This document shows positions 12,513-20,953 of a stretch of 64,000 nucleotides of DNA, in pieces. The position numbers and the translations under genes are program-made. The notes below the pieces were generated by a model. That model was not told the origin of the DNA and did not search any database. It was given only the letters and a program-made list of their open reading frames with translations. Within the stretch, counting starts at the first letter, position 1; each line of letters starts with the position of its first letter. Source of the stretch: Enterococcus mundtii (GTDB lineage: Bacteria > Bacillota > Bacilli > Lactobacillales > Enterococcaceae); the NCBI RefSeq assembly GCF_003957375.1, contig NZ_CP025473.1, positions 1,327,501 through 1,391,500 on the forward strand, in the 5' to 3' direction.

Positions 12513-14213
12513 TCAATCTTTTGTCATTGCTTGGATTTTTTCTTCTTCTGGTGTCACAATGATCGTTTTTTGGTTTTCGTAAATCACATATCCTGGTTTA
12601 GCGCCATTCGGTTTGCGAATATATTTGACTTGCACTAGATCCACAGGCACTTGTGCAGAGTGGCGATATTTGGAGTAATACGCAGCTAGTTCAGCAGCTT
12701 CCGTAATGGTTTCATCAGAAGGCTGATCACTTTTGATGATCACATGAGAACCAGGAATATTTTGCGCGTGCAACCAGTGATCCGTTTTTCTTGCAGTTTT
12801 CATGGTTAATTGATCATTTTGCAGATTATTTTTACCAACTAAAATCTCAGTACCGTCAGAAGAGAAGTAGCGATCAGGTTGAGAAGGTTTTGCTTTCTTT
12901 TGTTTTTTGTTCGTTTTCTTTTTCAAGTAGCCCTCTGCTAATAGCTCTTCTTTGATCACTTCAATATCCATCGGTCCAGCAATCTCTAATTGCGAAAGGA
13001 CAGATTCAAGGTACTGGATCTCGCTTTTCGCTTCTTCGATTTGTTTTCCAATCAATTTGACCGCATTTTTAAGTTTTTGGTAGCGATGAAAGTATTTTTG
13101 CGCATTCTGATTAGGTGTTAAGGCGGGATCAAGAGTAATCCGGATGGGTTGATTCTCTTCATAATAATTCGCTAAGGTCACTTCAGTCGCGCCACGAGGA
13201 ACTTGATTCATAAAAGTCGTCAATAGTTCGCCGTCACGACGAAACTCTTCCGCATTTTTTGAATCAAGCAAGGTCTGCTCGCGCTTTTTCAATTTGTTGC
13301 GATTACGTTTTAGTTCATTTTCGATTTTACGGATCAGTTCGCCGCCTTGTTGTTTTGCTCGATCTTTCTCCGCTTTTTCTTGGTAAAACGCATCTAACAA
13401 AGCGCTTAATGTGGCGTATTCTTGTGTTGAATCGGCTTGTTTCGCCAATTCGTGATAAGCAATCGGTGTAAAGTATTCTTTTGTGCCCACTTCATAGTGT
13501 GTGGGTGTAGGTTGCTCGATCCCAGTAAAGAATTCTTCCCAGACAGCCATTTTTTCATTCGGTCGCTGATTGATCCGTTCGACTAATTCTAATGCAGTGT
13601 CGTGGCCTAATCCTTGAAATGCTTGTTGTAGTGCTTTTGTATTTGGCTCGATTTTTGATAGGCGTTCAAATACTTGTTCTTTTGTTGCTTTAAAAGGATC
13701 AAGTACTGCTTGTTCAGGTGGTGCGACATATTCGACACCAGGGAGTAACGAACGATACGTGTTTTGTGAGCTGCCGATATGTTTGATGGCGTCTAGGATC
13801 TTTCGTGTTTGCTGGTTCACTAAAACGATGGTACTGTGTCGTCCCATCAATTCTACGATCAAAACAATATTTTGTAAGTCGCCTAGTTCATCCCGTTTTG
13901 AAAAATGGAAGTGGATGACTCGATCATTTTTGATTTGCTTGATATTATCTAAAATCGCACCATCTAAATGTTTACGCAACATCATCACGAAGTTCGGCGG
14001 ATTTTCTGGATTTTGATAATCGATCTCTGTGATCTGGACACGGGCATAGCTTGGATGAGCAGATAACAACAATCGGTGGTTCTTTCCACGAGAACGAATC
14101 ACCAAAATGATTTCATTTTCATACGGTTGGTGGATCTTTGAGATCCGACCAGATAATAGTGTTTCGCGCAATTCATGGATCATTGCATGGGTAAATACAC
14201 CATCAAAGGACAT
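12513..14213 (-). CDS. rqcH: NFACT protein RqcH (Rqc2 homologue; also called FbpA fibronectin-binding protein)
   Basis: This 566-residue protein belongs to the ribosome quality control family that binds obstructed 50S subunits and adds alanine tails. The N-terminal NFACT-N domain starts MSFDGVFTHAMIHELRETL and contains PPNFVMMLRKHLDGA. A central coiled coil covers about residues 290-420. The C-terminal NFACT-R domain includes DHWLHAQNIPGSHVII and KPGYVIYENQKTI. In streptococci and enterococci the same family has been described as a surface adhesin. There is no signal peptide here, so the RQC role is primary. It is a single gene with its own terminator. Confidence 0.93.
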   Translation of the reverse strand: MSFDGVFTHAMIHELRETLLSGRISKIHQPYENEIILVIRSRGKNHRLLLSAHPSYARVQITEIDYQNPENPPNFVMMLRKHLDGAILDNIKQIKNDRVIHFHFSKRDELGDLQNIVLIVELMGRHSTIVLVNQQTRKILDAIKHIGSSQNTYRSLLPGVEYVAPPEQAVLDPFKATKEQVFERLSKIEPNTKALQQAFQGLGHDTALELVERINQRPNEKMAVWEEFFTGIEQPTPTHYEVGTKEYFTPIAYHELAKQADSTQEYATLSALLDAFYQEKAEKDRAKQQGGELIRKIENELKRNRNKLKKREQTLLDSKNAEEFRRDGELLTTFMNQVPRGATEVTLANYYEENQPIRITLDPALTPNQNAQKYFHRYQKLKNAVKLIGKQIEEAKSEIQYLESVLSQLEIAGPMDIEVIKEELLAEGYLKKKTNKKQKKAKPSQPDRYFSSDGTEILVGKNNLQNDQLTMKTARKTDHWLHAQNIPGSHVIIKSDQPSDETITEAAELAAYYSKYRHSAQVPVDLVQVKYIRKPNGAKPGYVIYENQKTIIVTPEEEKIQAMTKD

Positions 14214-14405
14214 GATTCATTCCTCATTTCTATTCATAAGTACACTTATTATAACGAAAAAAGAAAGGAAAGACCAATGGACCGGATGATTTCTTCTGTA
14301 AAAGAGAGAATAAAAAAAGAATTTACATGAAAAACTAGTGTTTTATTTCGTTCTTTCGCTTGATTTTAGGTATAATTAGAGAAAGAACAGGTGGGGGAAA
14401 AGAAG

Positions 14406-15032
14406 ATGCAGCGATTGATGGTAGAGATAAAGGATAAAATCATACTAAGCTACACGAATTTATCAGAGAATTTTGAACAACATCCTCAAAAATATTTCAG
14501 ACGGATCGGTCTTCTTCTGAGCTGTTCATTTTTGTTGACGGTCGCGATGTTTTTTTTGCCGAGTAGAATCAAAGAAGCACAGGTGGATTCATTGATCTAT
14601 TCCTCGATCCATTCCGAAAAGTTACGGCCCTTGCCATTTTCTTCCGCGCATCAAGAGATCACTGATAGTCGAGCCATCTCTGTCATGTTTAGTCTGCCGA
14701 AGGGGGCAATTTACAAGCAAGTGGTGGATATCTTTGAGGATCCGCAACAAAGTAGTGAGTTGAATCGAACGATTTTCTTCTACCCACTCGTTTATGATAC
14801 CCAAGAATTAGAACAACGGTATGGGATCGAAAAAGATAAAATCACTATCATTTTCTTTGATGGCGGAAAAGAGAGAAATCGCTTAGTTATTTCTGACCAA
14901 AATAAAGAGGAACTGGAGAAAACCTTGGTTCCTGCATTGAATCGATTGCCATTGATCAACATCAAACAGCTTGAAAAAGAATTAGCAAATGGTGAACAAG
15001 CGGAAAAAGTAACAGATAGTACCTTGGAATAA
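14406..15032 (+). CDS. membrane-anchored hypothetical protein
   Basis: I do not recognise this 208-residue protein. After a short cytoplasmic start it has one clear transmembrane segment (about residues 36-53, IGLLLSCSFLLTVAMFFL), followed by an extracellular part of mixed alpha/beta character with IYKQVVDIFEDPQQSSELN and ITIIFFDGGKERNRLVISD. The ATG at 14406 is preferred over the GTG at 14391 because GGTGGGGGA lies just before it. It stands alone, between divergent rqcH and the Trp transporter leader. Confidence 0.7.
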   Translation: MQRLMVEIKDKIILSYTNLSENFEQHPQKYFRRIGLLLSCSFLLTVAMFFLPSRIKEAQVDSLIYSSIHSEKLRPLPFSSAHQEITDSRAISVMFSLPKGAIYKQVVDIFEDPQQSSELNRTIFFYPLVYDTQELEQRYGIEKDKITIIFFDGGKERNRLVISDQNKEELEKTLVPALNRLPLINIKQLEKELANGEQAEKVTDSTLE

Positions 15033-15087
15033 GTGTGGCGAAATACTTAGTGATAAATAACAAAAAGTCAAAAAAATAAAAAATTAG

Positions 15088-15116
15088 TTGACGGATAAAT
15101 AAAATTCGATTAGACT
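15088..15116 (+). promoter_or_regulatory. promoter of the trp-transporter leader
   Basis: A -35 box TTGACG (15088-15093) and a -10 box TAGACT (15111-15116) are separated by 17 bases. Transcription would start near 15123, just upstream of the leader-peptide ribosome binding site AAAGGAAAGGA. Confidence 0.7.
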
Positions 15117-15149
15117 TAGGATAACACTCAAAGGAAAGGATGGTCCAAG

Positions 15150-15212
15150 ATGAACTTATCAATTCAATTTTTATCAGAACATAAAAATAATTGGCGTAAC
15201 TGGCGTAGATAA
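15150..15212 (+). CDS. tryptophan leader peptide (20 aa, MNLSIQFLSEHKNNWRNWRR)
   Basis: A short ORF with a good upstream AAGGA encodes 20 residues ending WRNWRR. Two Trp codons (15192-15194 and 15201-15203) sit just before the stop. Tryptophan is the rarest amino acid, so two in six codons directly upstream of a Trp-type ABC transporter is what a ribosome-stalling leader peptide looks like. The stop codon overlaps the first arm of the hairpin chain that follows. No protein function is expected; the act of translation is the signal. Confidence 0.75.
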   Translation: MNLSIQFLSEHKNNWRNWRR

Positions 15213-15338
15213 GTTGTATCAAGGACGAACTTTTTCGTAGATACAACTTTTTAGAGTACAACAATGTACGATTCTAAAGTTTGTATCTATGCTGGACAAG
15301 AATTTGACGACCGCATAGATGGCTCTATGCGGTTTTTT
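15212..15338 (+). promoter_or_regulatory. five-segment attenuator ending in terminator T1 (tryptophan)
   Basis: Five RNA segments can pair in sequence. A (15212-15220, AGTTGTATC) pairs perfectly with B (15240-15248, GATACAACT). B extended (15238-15255) pairs nearly fully with C (15273-15289, TCTAAAGTTTGTATCTA). C's end (15285-15292, ATCTATGC) pairs with D (15313-15320, GCATAGAT). D as CCGCATAGA (15311-15319) pairs with E, TCTATGCGG, which runs into six T. A ribosome at the leader stop covers A, so B:C and the D:E terminator form. A ribosome stalled at the Trp codons leaves A mostly free, so A:B and C:D form and the terminator is lost. Confidence 0.72.
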
Positions 15339-15344
15339 GTTGGT

Positions 15345-15383
15345 AAAAGACAATGACCGTACAAGCGGTGATTGTCTTTTTTT
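15345..15383 (+). terminator. second leader terminator T2
   Basis: AAAAGACAAT-g-ACCG pairs with CGGT-g-ATTGTCTTTT and runs into further T residues. It lies seven bases after the T1 U-tract, still about 75 bases before the transporter start. The T1 U-tract GTTTTTT (15332-15338) could pair with AAAAGAC (15345-15351), the 5' arm of T2, so T2 may also be conditional. Confidence 0.7.
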
Positions 15384-15456
15384 GTTCATTCGCTCGAAGT
15401 TACACACGTAGCTGATTTATTATAAAAAAATACATAACAAAAAAGGGGAAGTAAAA

Positions 15457-16482
15457 ATGAAAAATAAACGATTGATCGCAGTAATCGCACTGATACTTAT
15501 CTATTTGACCGGTACATTTATCTACGAAACGATCAAGGATCAGCCACCTGTTGAAGGCAATCGAACAGGTGATAAGAAAGTTGTTGGGGTCTTACAGTTC
15601 GTTAGTCACCCTGCTTTAGATGAAATCTATCGAGGGATCAAAGATGGATTAAAAGAGTCAGGTTTGGAAGAAGGACGAAACCTAGAAATCAATTTTCAAA
15701 ATGGTCAAGCCGACCAAAGTAAGTTAGCTACCATGAGTCAACAATTGGTTCAAAATAATCCAGACGTTCTCGTAGGTATTGCGACACCAGCAGCACAAGC
15801 CATCGCAAACACCACGAAGGATATCCCACTTGTCTTGGGCGCAGTGACTGATCCTGTAGGGGCGGGGCTAGTACAAAGTTTAGAAGCACCAGGGGGCAAC
15901 ATCACAGGAGTTTCTGACCAACCGCCTGTGGAAGCGCAGATTCAATTAGCGACAGAACTATTACCAAAAGCAAAAACGGTTGGGATTCTTTATGCATCAT
16001 CAGAAGACAATTCACGTTATCAAGTCAGCCAAGCAGAAGAAGCGGCAAAAGCCAAAGGACTAACACCAGTGAAGTATGCCGTCCCTTCAACGAATGAAAT
16101 TGCGCAAACCGTCCAAGTCATGAGCCAATCAGTTGATTTTATCTATGTTCCTTTAGATAACACGATTGCTAATGCGATGCAAACGGTCATCAAAGAAGCA
16201 AATAAAGCAGATATCCCAGTAATTCCTTCTGTCGATACGATGGTCGAACAAGGCGGGTTAGCGACAATCGGGATCAATCAATACGAATTAGGTGTGCAAA
16301 CAGGTAAAATGGCAGCCGTTTTAGCAAATGGGAAAGAGCCAGCCACAACCCCTGTCTATGTCTTTGATAAAGGCGATATCATCGTCAATGAAAAACAAGC
16401 AGAACTATTAGGAATCACGATTCCTGAATCCATCAAAAAAGATGCAAAAGTATTGACAGAGATCAAGGAGGAAGAACAATGA
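15457..16482 (+). CDS. trpX: tryptophan-type ABC transporter substrate-binding protein (TrpX family)
   Basis: This 341-residue extracytoplasmic binding protein has the ABC_sub_bind fold of the TrpX group: VVGVLQFVSHPALDEIYRG near residue 44, DVLVGIATPAAQAIAN, VTDPVGAGLVQ and IPVIPSVDTMVEQGG. The N-terminus (residues 5-22) is one hydrophobic segment without a lipobox cysteine, so it is probably anchored as a single transmembrane protein. The ribosome binding site is AAAAGGGGAAG. The TGA overlaps the permease ATG. Tryptophan as substrate is inferred from the family and strongly supported by the WRNWRR leader peptide. Confidence 0.85.
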   Translation: MKNKRLIAVIALILIYLTGTFIYETIKDQPPVEGNRTGDKKVVGVLQFVSHPALDEIYRGIKDGLKESGLEEGRNLEINFQNGQADQSKLATMSQQLVQNNPDVLVGIATPAAQAIANTTKDIPLVLGAVTDPVGAGLVQSLEAPGGNITGVSDQPPVEAQIQLATELLPKAKTVGILYASSEDNSRYQVSQAEEAAKAKGLTPVKYAVPSTNEIAQTVQVMSQSVDFIYVPLDNTIANAMQTVIKEANKADIPVIPSVDTMVEQGGLATIGINQYELGVQTGKMAAVLANGKEPATTPVYVFDKGDIIVNEKQAELLGITIPESIKKDAKVLTEIKEEEQ

Positions 16483-17360
16483 TCGTATCCGCAATTTCAC
16501 AAGGGATGTTATGGGCTATATTAGGTTTAGGGATTTTTATGACTTACCGCATTTTAGATTTTCCTGATATGACAACAGAAGGTTCATTCCCTCTTGGTGG
16601 GGCTGTCTGTGTAACAGCGATCACGCATGGCGTTAGTCCGTTATTGGCAACGATTCTAGGTGTTTTGGCCGGAATGGCGGCTGGATTTGTTACAGGCTTA
16701 CTTTATACAAAAGGAAAAATTCCAGTCATCTTAGCCGGTATTTTAGTAATGTCAGGTTTAAACTCAGTCATCTTGTTTGTGATGCGCACACCCAACCTTT
16801 CATTGTTGAGTCATCCAGTCTTACAAGATGTGTTCCACGCACTACATTTCCCGAATTATTTTGACACTGTCTTATTAGGCCTCTTATCTCTCGGTCTATT
16901 GATCAGCGTATTGATTTTCTTCTTCAATACAGATCTAGGGCAAGGCTATATTGCCACTGGGGATAATGAGACAATGGCACGTTCATTAGGAATCAAAACC
17001 GACCGCATGAAAATCTTAGGTTTGACTTTATCTAACGGAGTGATTGCTTTATCAGGCGCATTGATCGCACAAAACGATGGCTATGCGGATGTCAATAAAG
17101 GAATCGGTGTAATCGTGATCGGACTAGCTTCGATCATCATCGGGGAAGTCATTTTCCAAGAGTTGACATTAATCGAGCGTTTATTAGCAATCGTTGTCGG
17201 AAGCATCATCTATCAACTACTGATTTTAGCTGTTATCAAACTAGGTTTTGATACGACTTATCTGAAATTATTCTCAGCGATCATCTTAGCGGCTTGCTTG
17301 ATGATCCCACAAGTAAAACAAGCACTGAAATTAAAAACTGGCTTTGAAAAGGAGGTCTAA
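16479..17360 (+). CDS. trpY: ABC transporter permease (TrpY type)
   Basis: This 293-residue polytopic membrane protein has about eight hydrophobic segments, starting with AISQGMLWAILGLGIFMTYR. It belongs to the BPD_transp_2-like permease family that accompanies TrpX-type binding proteins. The conserved cytoplasmic stretch YIATGDNETMARSLGIKTDRMKI contacts the ATPase. It overlaps trpX by four bases (ATGA), and trpZ follows after two bases, so the complex is made from one coupled message. Confidence 0.85.
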   Translation: MIVSAISQGMLWAILGLGIFMTYRILDFPDMTTEGSFPLGGAVCVTAITHGVSPLLATILGVLAGMAAGFVTGLLYTKGKIPVILAGILVMSGLNSVILFVMRTPNLSLLSHPVLQDVFHALHFPNYFDTVLLGLLSLGLLISVLIFFFNTDLGQGYIATGDNETMARSLGIKTDRMKILGLTLSNGVIALSGALIAQNDGYADVNKGIGVIVIGLASIIIGEVIFQELTLIERLLAIVVGSIIYQLLILAVIKLGFDTTYLKLFSAIILAACLMIPQVKQALKLKTGFEKEV

Positions 17361-17362
17361 CG

Positions 17363-18133
17363 ATGACAGCTATCTTAACGATCAAAAATGGTAGAAAAGT
17401 AGTCAACAATGGGATGCACGAAGAAAAAGTATTATTGGATGATATCCAATTGACCATCAATGAAGGAGATTTTATCACTGTTCTTGGCGGTAATGGGGCG
17501 GGCAAAAGTACTTTGTTCAATACGATTGCCGGAACATTGCAATTAAGTCAAGGTGGGGTTTATTTCAAAGACCAGCCAATCACGAAGTTATCAGAAGAAG
17601 CACGAGCTTTATTTCTATCACGCGTATTCCAAGACCCAAAAATGGGGACTGCACCACGGATGACGGTGGCAGAAAATCTATTGTTAGCCGAAAAAAGAGG
17701 GGAGAAACGGACGCTTTGTTTGCGTCAATTGAAAACCCAAAAAGAAGCGTTCTATAAAATATGCCAAGAAGTAGGCAATGGATTAGAGCAACATTTGGAT
17801 ACACCTGCTGGCGAATTGTCAGGGGGGCAACGACAAGCCTTAAGTTTATTGATGGCAACGATCAAAGCGCCAGAATTACTTTTATTAGATGAACATACCG
17901 CAGCACTAGATCCTAAGACAGCCAAGCTACTGATGGAATTGACCAACCAACGCATCACAGAGCAAAAGTTGACATGCTTGATGATCACGCACCGTATGGA
18001 AGATGCCTTGAAATATGGGAATCGTTTGATCGTCTTACAAAAAGGCCGGATCGTCAAAGACTTAGCGAAAGAAGAAAAACAAGCATTATCCATGAACGAT
18101 CTCTTACACTTCTTCGAAGAAGTAATCGATTAG
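17363..18133 (+). CDS. trpZ: ABC transporter ATPase (TrpZ type)
   Basis: This 256-residue ABC ATPase has Walker A GGNGAGKST near residue 43, signature LSGGQRQALS near 153, Walker B LLLLDEHTAALD near 170 and the switch His in MITHRMED. It powers the TrpXY importer. AAGGAGG directly precedes the ATG, only two bases after the permease stop. A terminator hairpin follows about 110 bases later, so this is the last gene of the transporter operon. Confidence 0.88.
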   Translation: MTAILTIKNGRKVVNNGMHEEKVLLDDIQLTINEGDFITVLGGNGAGKSTLFNTIAGTLQLSQGGVYFKDQPITKLSEEARALFLSRVFQDPKMGTAPRMTVAENLLLAEKRGEKRTLCLRQLKTQKEAFYKICQEVGNGLEQHLDTPAGELSGGQRQALSLLMATIKAPELLLLDEHTAALDPKTAKLLMELTNQRITEQKLTCLMITHRMEDALKYGNRLIVLQKGRIVKDLAKEEKQALSMNDLLHFFEEVID

Positions 18134-18245
18134 TCATTCGAGAACGCTATCTCCGTTTGACAAGTTTGTTTCCTTCAATTTATACTTGTGATAGCAGGTA
18201 TAATAACAATCAAAATCAACACGATTCATATCAGAAAAATGATTG

Positions 18246-18292
18246 ATGCCGCTTGTTCATTCGTAGGTTCTACGAATGGACGCGGCATTTTT
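18246..18292 (+). terminator. terminator after the Trp transporter operon
   Basis: ATGCCGC and GCGGCAT enclose a second stem ATTCGTAG / CTACGAAT and run into TTTTT. It lies only about 20 bases before aroE, separating the operons. Confidence 0.8.
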
Positions 18293-18314
18293 AGCGTATT
18301 ATAGGAGGCGTTCC

Positions 18315-19175
18315 ATGATTTCAGGAAAAACAAGATTAGCAGGGATTTTTGCATCTCCCGTTACCCATAGTTTATCTCCATTGATGCATAATACCGCCTT
18401 TCAGGCTTGTTCGATCGATGCTGTTTACTTGGCATTCACAGTCGATCAGACGAATCTTATGCAGGCAGTCGAAAGCATTCATACATTCAATATGTTAGGT
18501 GTCAATCTTTCCATGCCTAACAAAACAGCAGTTATTCCTTATTTAGATGAATTAAGTCAAGAAGCGCAGTTGATAGGCGCTGTTAATACCATCGTTCATC
18601 GAGACAACCGCTTGATCGGCTATAATACGGATGGTATGGGTTTTATGCGTTCAGTACACGAAGCGGGTGTCGCAATCAAAAACAAAAAAATAATCATGCT
18701 AGGTGCAGGTGGCGCAGCGAAAGCAATCGTTGTTCAAGCGGCGTTAGATCAAGCAAAAGAAATCGTCATCTATAAACGGAAGAATGCTACTTTTGCGAGT
18801 GTTGTTGCGGATTTTGAGAGAGTTGCGGAACAAACCAACTGTCCCATCATCGTCAAAGATTATGCAGATACTGAACAGTTGAAAAAAGATCTAGAAGATA
18901 CGGACCTTTTGATCAATGGTACCGATATGGGCATGGGCGCAAAAAAAGAGTTGATGCCAATTGATCCTCAGTTTCTCCATAAGAAACTCGCAGTTTTTGA
19001 TTTGATTTATTCCCCTAAAGAAACACGCTTTCTAAAAGAGGCCAAAGCAATCGGCTGTGTCACACGAAATGGGCTAGGGATGCTGATGTACCAAGGAGCA
19101 ATTGCCTTTGAGCTTTGGACAGATGAGACCATGCCGATTGAGAAGATCCAACCTTTACTCATTTCAGAGGAATGA
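18315..19175 (+). CDS. aroE: shikimate dehydrogenase
   Basis: This 286-residue NADP-dependent enzyme reduces 3-dehydroshikimate in aromatic amino acid synthesis. It has the substrate motif SPVTHSLSPLMHNTAF at residues 13-28, the catalytic-Lys segment NLSMPNKTAV near 61, GAVNTI, NTDGMGF near 108 and the nucleotide loop MLGAGGAAKA near 130. The ATG at 18315 follows AGGAGG; the longer frame from 18276 runs into the upstream terminator. Its position after a Trp transporter is thematically consistent, but the intervening terminator argues for separate control. Confidence 0.94.
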   Translation: MISGKTRLAGIFASPVTHSLSPLMHNTAFQACSIDAVYLAFTVDQTNLMQAVESIHTFNMLGVNLSMPNKTAVIPYLDELSQEAQLIGAVNTIVHRDNRLIGYNTDGMGFMRSVHEAGVAIKNKKIIMLGAGGAAKAIVVQAALDQAKEIVIYKRKNATFASVVADFERVAEQTNCPIIVKDYADTEQLKKDLEDTDLLINGTDMGMGAKKELMPIDPQFLHKKLAVFDLIYSPKETRFLKEAKAIGCVTRNGLGMLMYQGAIAFELWTDETMPIEKIQPLLISEE

Positions 19176-19289
19176 AACGAGTGTTATCAAAGGATTCGTT
19201 AGCTTTTAGTTAAATTTACAACGATCTTACTGTTTTTCATTAAGAAGTATCGTATGATTTTACTGAGTTGAACAAAGGGAGGAAATCAA

Positions 19290-20441
19290 ATGAGTCGGAT
19301 GGATCGCTATCAGAACATCCATAAAAAAGCAAAACCAATCAAAGAAAAGTCATCGCCGCTATTATCTTGGCGACGCGCAAGTAAGAAACAAGCGGAGTCT
19401 GAAGAGGAAGCAAGCCCTTCTTACGAACAAACTTATGACGAACGTCCAAGTGATTCTCGATACTCAACGCCTTACGAGGAACACGTTCATTCAGGACAAC
19501 AACCCCAGAAAAAAGGACTCTTTAAAAAGAAACAGCCTAAAGATCCACGCAAGAAGCGGTCTTGGTGGAAAATCATAGTAGGGATCTTATTATTTTTATT
19601 TGTCTTCTCACTGATTTCATTTTTCGTCGGCAAGTTCGTGGCTGAAAATGATCAGTCACTGGAACCAGCGACTTCAGAAACATTCAACGGCACCCAATCA
19701 ACAAGTGGCGCTCACAATATCTTGATTTTAGGCAGTGATACAAGGGGTGAAGATGCGGGGCGAGCAGATACGATCATGGTTCTACAATTAGATGGACCTG
19801 CGCGTAAACCCAAATTGATCTCATTCATGCGGGATAGCTTCGTGACGATCCCTGGGGTCGGAGACAACAAAATCAATGCAGCTTATGCTTATGGTGGCGC
19901 GGAGTTAGTCCGACAAACCTTGTTAGAGAACTTTGGACTGAACTGTCAATACTATATGAAAGTCGATTTCAAATCTTTTGAAAAAGTGATTGATGCTATG
20001 TTCATGAACGGCGTGTCGATCGATGCTGAAAAGGACTTGAATCTAGACGGTGTCGATATCGCTAAAGGGAAACAACGAATGGACGGTCATGTGCTGTTGC
20101 AATATGCGCGTTTCCGGATGGACGAAGAAGGCGACTTCGGTCGTGTCCGCAGACAGCAACAAGTAATGGATGCGATTTTCGGTCAACTGAAAAATCCATT
20201 GAACTTGATCCGTGCGCCATATGCTGCCGGAAAAGCAATCGGTTATACATCCACCGATGTACCGATGACTTTTTTAGTCAAAAACAGTTTCTCTATCTTA
20301 CGTGGTGCTGGCGGAATCGACCGCTTAAGCGTCCCAGCGGATAATACTTGGAGCTATGGTCAAAGTGATTATGCGGGTAGTATCCTCGTATTAGATAAAC
20401 AAATGAACCGTGAAAAGATTGAACAATTCTTGAGTAAATAA
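19290..20441 (+). CDS. LytR-CpsA-Psr (LCP) family cell-wall ligase
   Basis: This 383-residue protein transfers wall teichoic acid or polysaccharide to peptidoglycan. A highly charged cytoplasmic N-terminus (residues 1-90) precedes one transmembrane helix (about 92-112). The extracellular LCP domain shows GSDTRGEDAGRADTIMVL near residue 147, MRDSFVTIPG near 181, KINAAYAYGG and LQYARFRMDEEGDFGRVRRQ near 270, which hold the conserved Asp/Arg residues. It has its own GGGAGG site and a terminator, so it is monocistronic. Confidence 0.93.
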   Translation: MSRMDRYQNIHKKAKPIKEKSSPLLSWRRASKKQAESEEEASPSYEQTYDERPSDSRYSTPYEEHVHSGQQPQKKGLFKKKQPKDPRKKRSWWKIIVGILLFLFVFSLISFFVGKFVAENDQSLEPATSETFNGTQSTSGAHNILILGSDTRGEDAGRADTIMVLQLDGPARKPKLISFMRDSFVTIPGVGDNKINAAYAYGGAELVRQTLLENFGLNCQYYMKVDFKSFEKVIDAMFMNGVSIDAEKDLNLDGVDIAKGKQRMDGHVLLQYARFRMDEEGDFGRVRRQQQVMDAIFGQLKNPLNLIRAPYAAGKAIGYTSTDVPMTFLVKNSFSILRGAGGIDRLSVPADNTWSYGQSDYAGSILVLDKQMNREKIEQFLSK

Positions 20442-20456
20442 TCGTTGATGTTTTGT

Positions 20457-20502
20457 TAAAAAGGCTTTTCTGGAGGTGATAACTTCTGGAAAAGCTTTTT
20501 TT
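20457..20502 (+). terminator. terminator after the LCP gene
   Basis: AAAAAGGCTTTTC pairs with GGAAAAGCTTTTTTT, with a further GGAGGT/AACTTC stem toward the loop, ending in seven T residues. Confidence 0.85.
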
Positions 20503-20844
20503 GTGTGGATGTCTTAATTGCTATATAGTGTTTCTTTTTCCAATAGCTCTATTTTATCCTCCTCGCAAAAATCCACTTATTATTCAGATTGAATTTATTA
20601 ACAATTTTCCAGTTTTTTATGAGCTTGTATTTTTACTTTTATTTCTTAAAAATAAATCTTTGTTTCGCAGGTATGACTTGATAAAAAAACAACATAAATA
20701 AATCAGTGGAACTTGTCTATTTCTTTATCATGCTATAATATAATCTTATAAAGATAATTATTTTTATTAAATACATATAAAATAACGATTGAAAAACACC
20801 TCTTATGTTTTCTGTTTAATTTTTTAGAGGTTCGGAGGATGATT
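20503..20844. other. AT-rich intergenic stretch with one candidate promoter
   Basis: I see no credible gene here. Toward its end there is a promoter-like site with TTGTCT at 20713-20718 and an extended -10, TGCTATAAT, whose TATAAT is at 20734-20739. The spacer is only 15 bases, but the TG extension can compensate. It would drive the small ORF at 20845 and the gene at 20954. The marked drop in GC suggests an accessory insert boundary. Confidence 0.5.
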
Positions 20845-20904
20845 ATGAAATTTAAGCATACATTTGGTGAACCAAAGATGAATCGGTCTTTTTGTAAAGT
20901 ATAG
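20845..20904 (+). CDS. possible 19-aa small ORF ahead of the candidate immunity gene
   Basis: ATG at 20845 with GGAGGATG just upstream opens a 19-codon frame, MKFKHTFGEPKMNRSFCKV, that ends at TAG 20902-20904. The next gene starts 50 bases later with its own AGAGGAGG. It may be a leader peptide, a remnant of a longer gene, or chance. The good ribosome binding site is the only positive evidence. Confidence 0.35.
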   Translation: MKFKHTFGEPKMNRSFCKV

Positions 20905-20953
20905 GAATCATACTCATTAAGTACATACATCATTATTTAGAGGAGGCAAAGAC

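Noticed and set aside
15033-15456. T-box riboswitch for the Trp transporter
   Set aside because: No T-box consensus (AGGGTGGNACCGCG-like) or Stem I features are present. The leader peptide with two Trp codons explains the region better.
18276-18314. Longer start for aroE
   Set aside because: It would begin inside the upstream terminator stem; the AGGAGG before 18315 and the family N-terminus decide for the shorter form.
20501-20701. 66-codon hydrophobic ORF after the LCP gene
   Set aside because: It starts inside the terminator T-tract and its hydrophobicity comes from AT-richness; there is no ribosome binding site.
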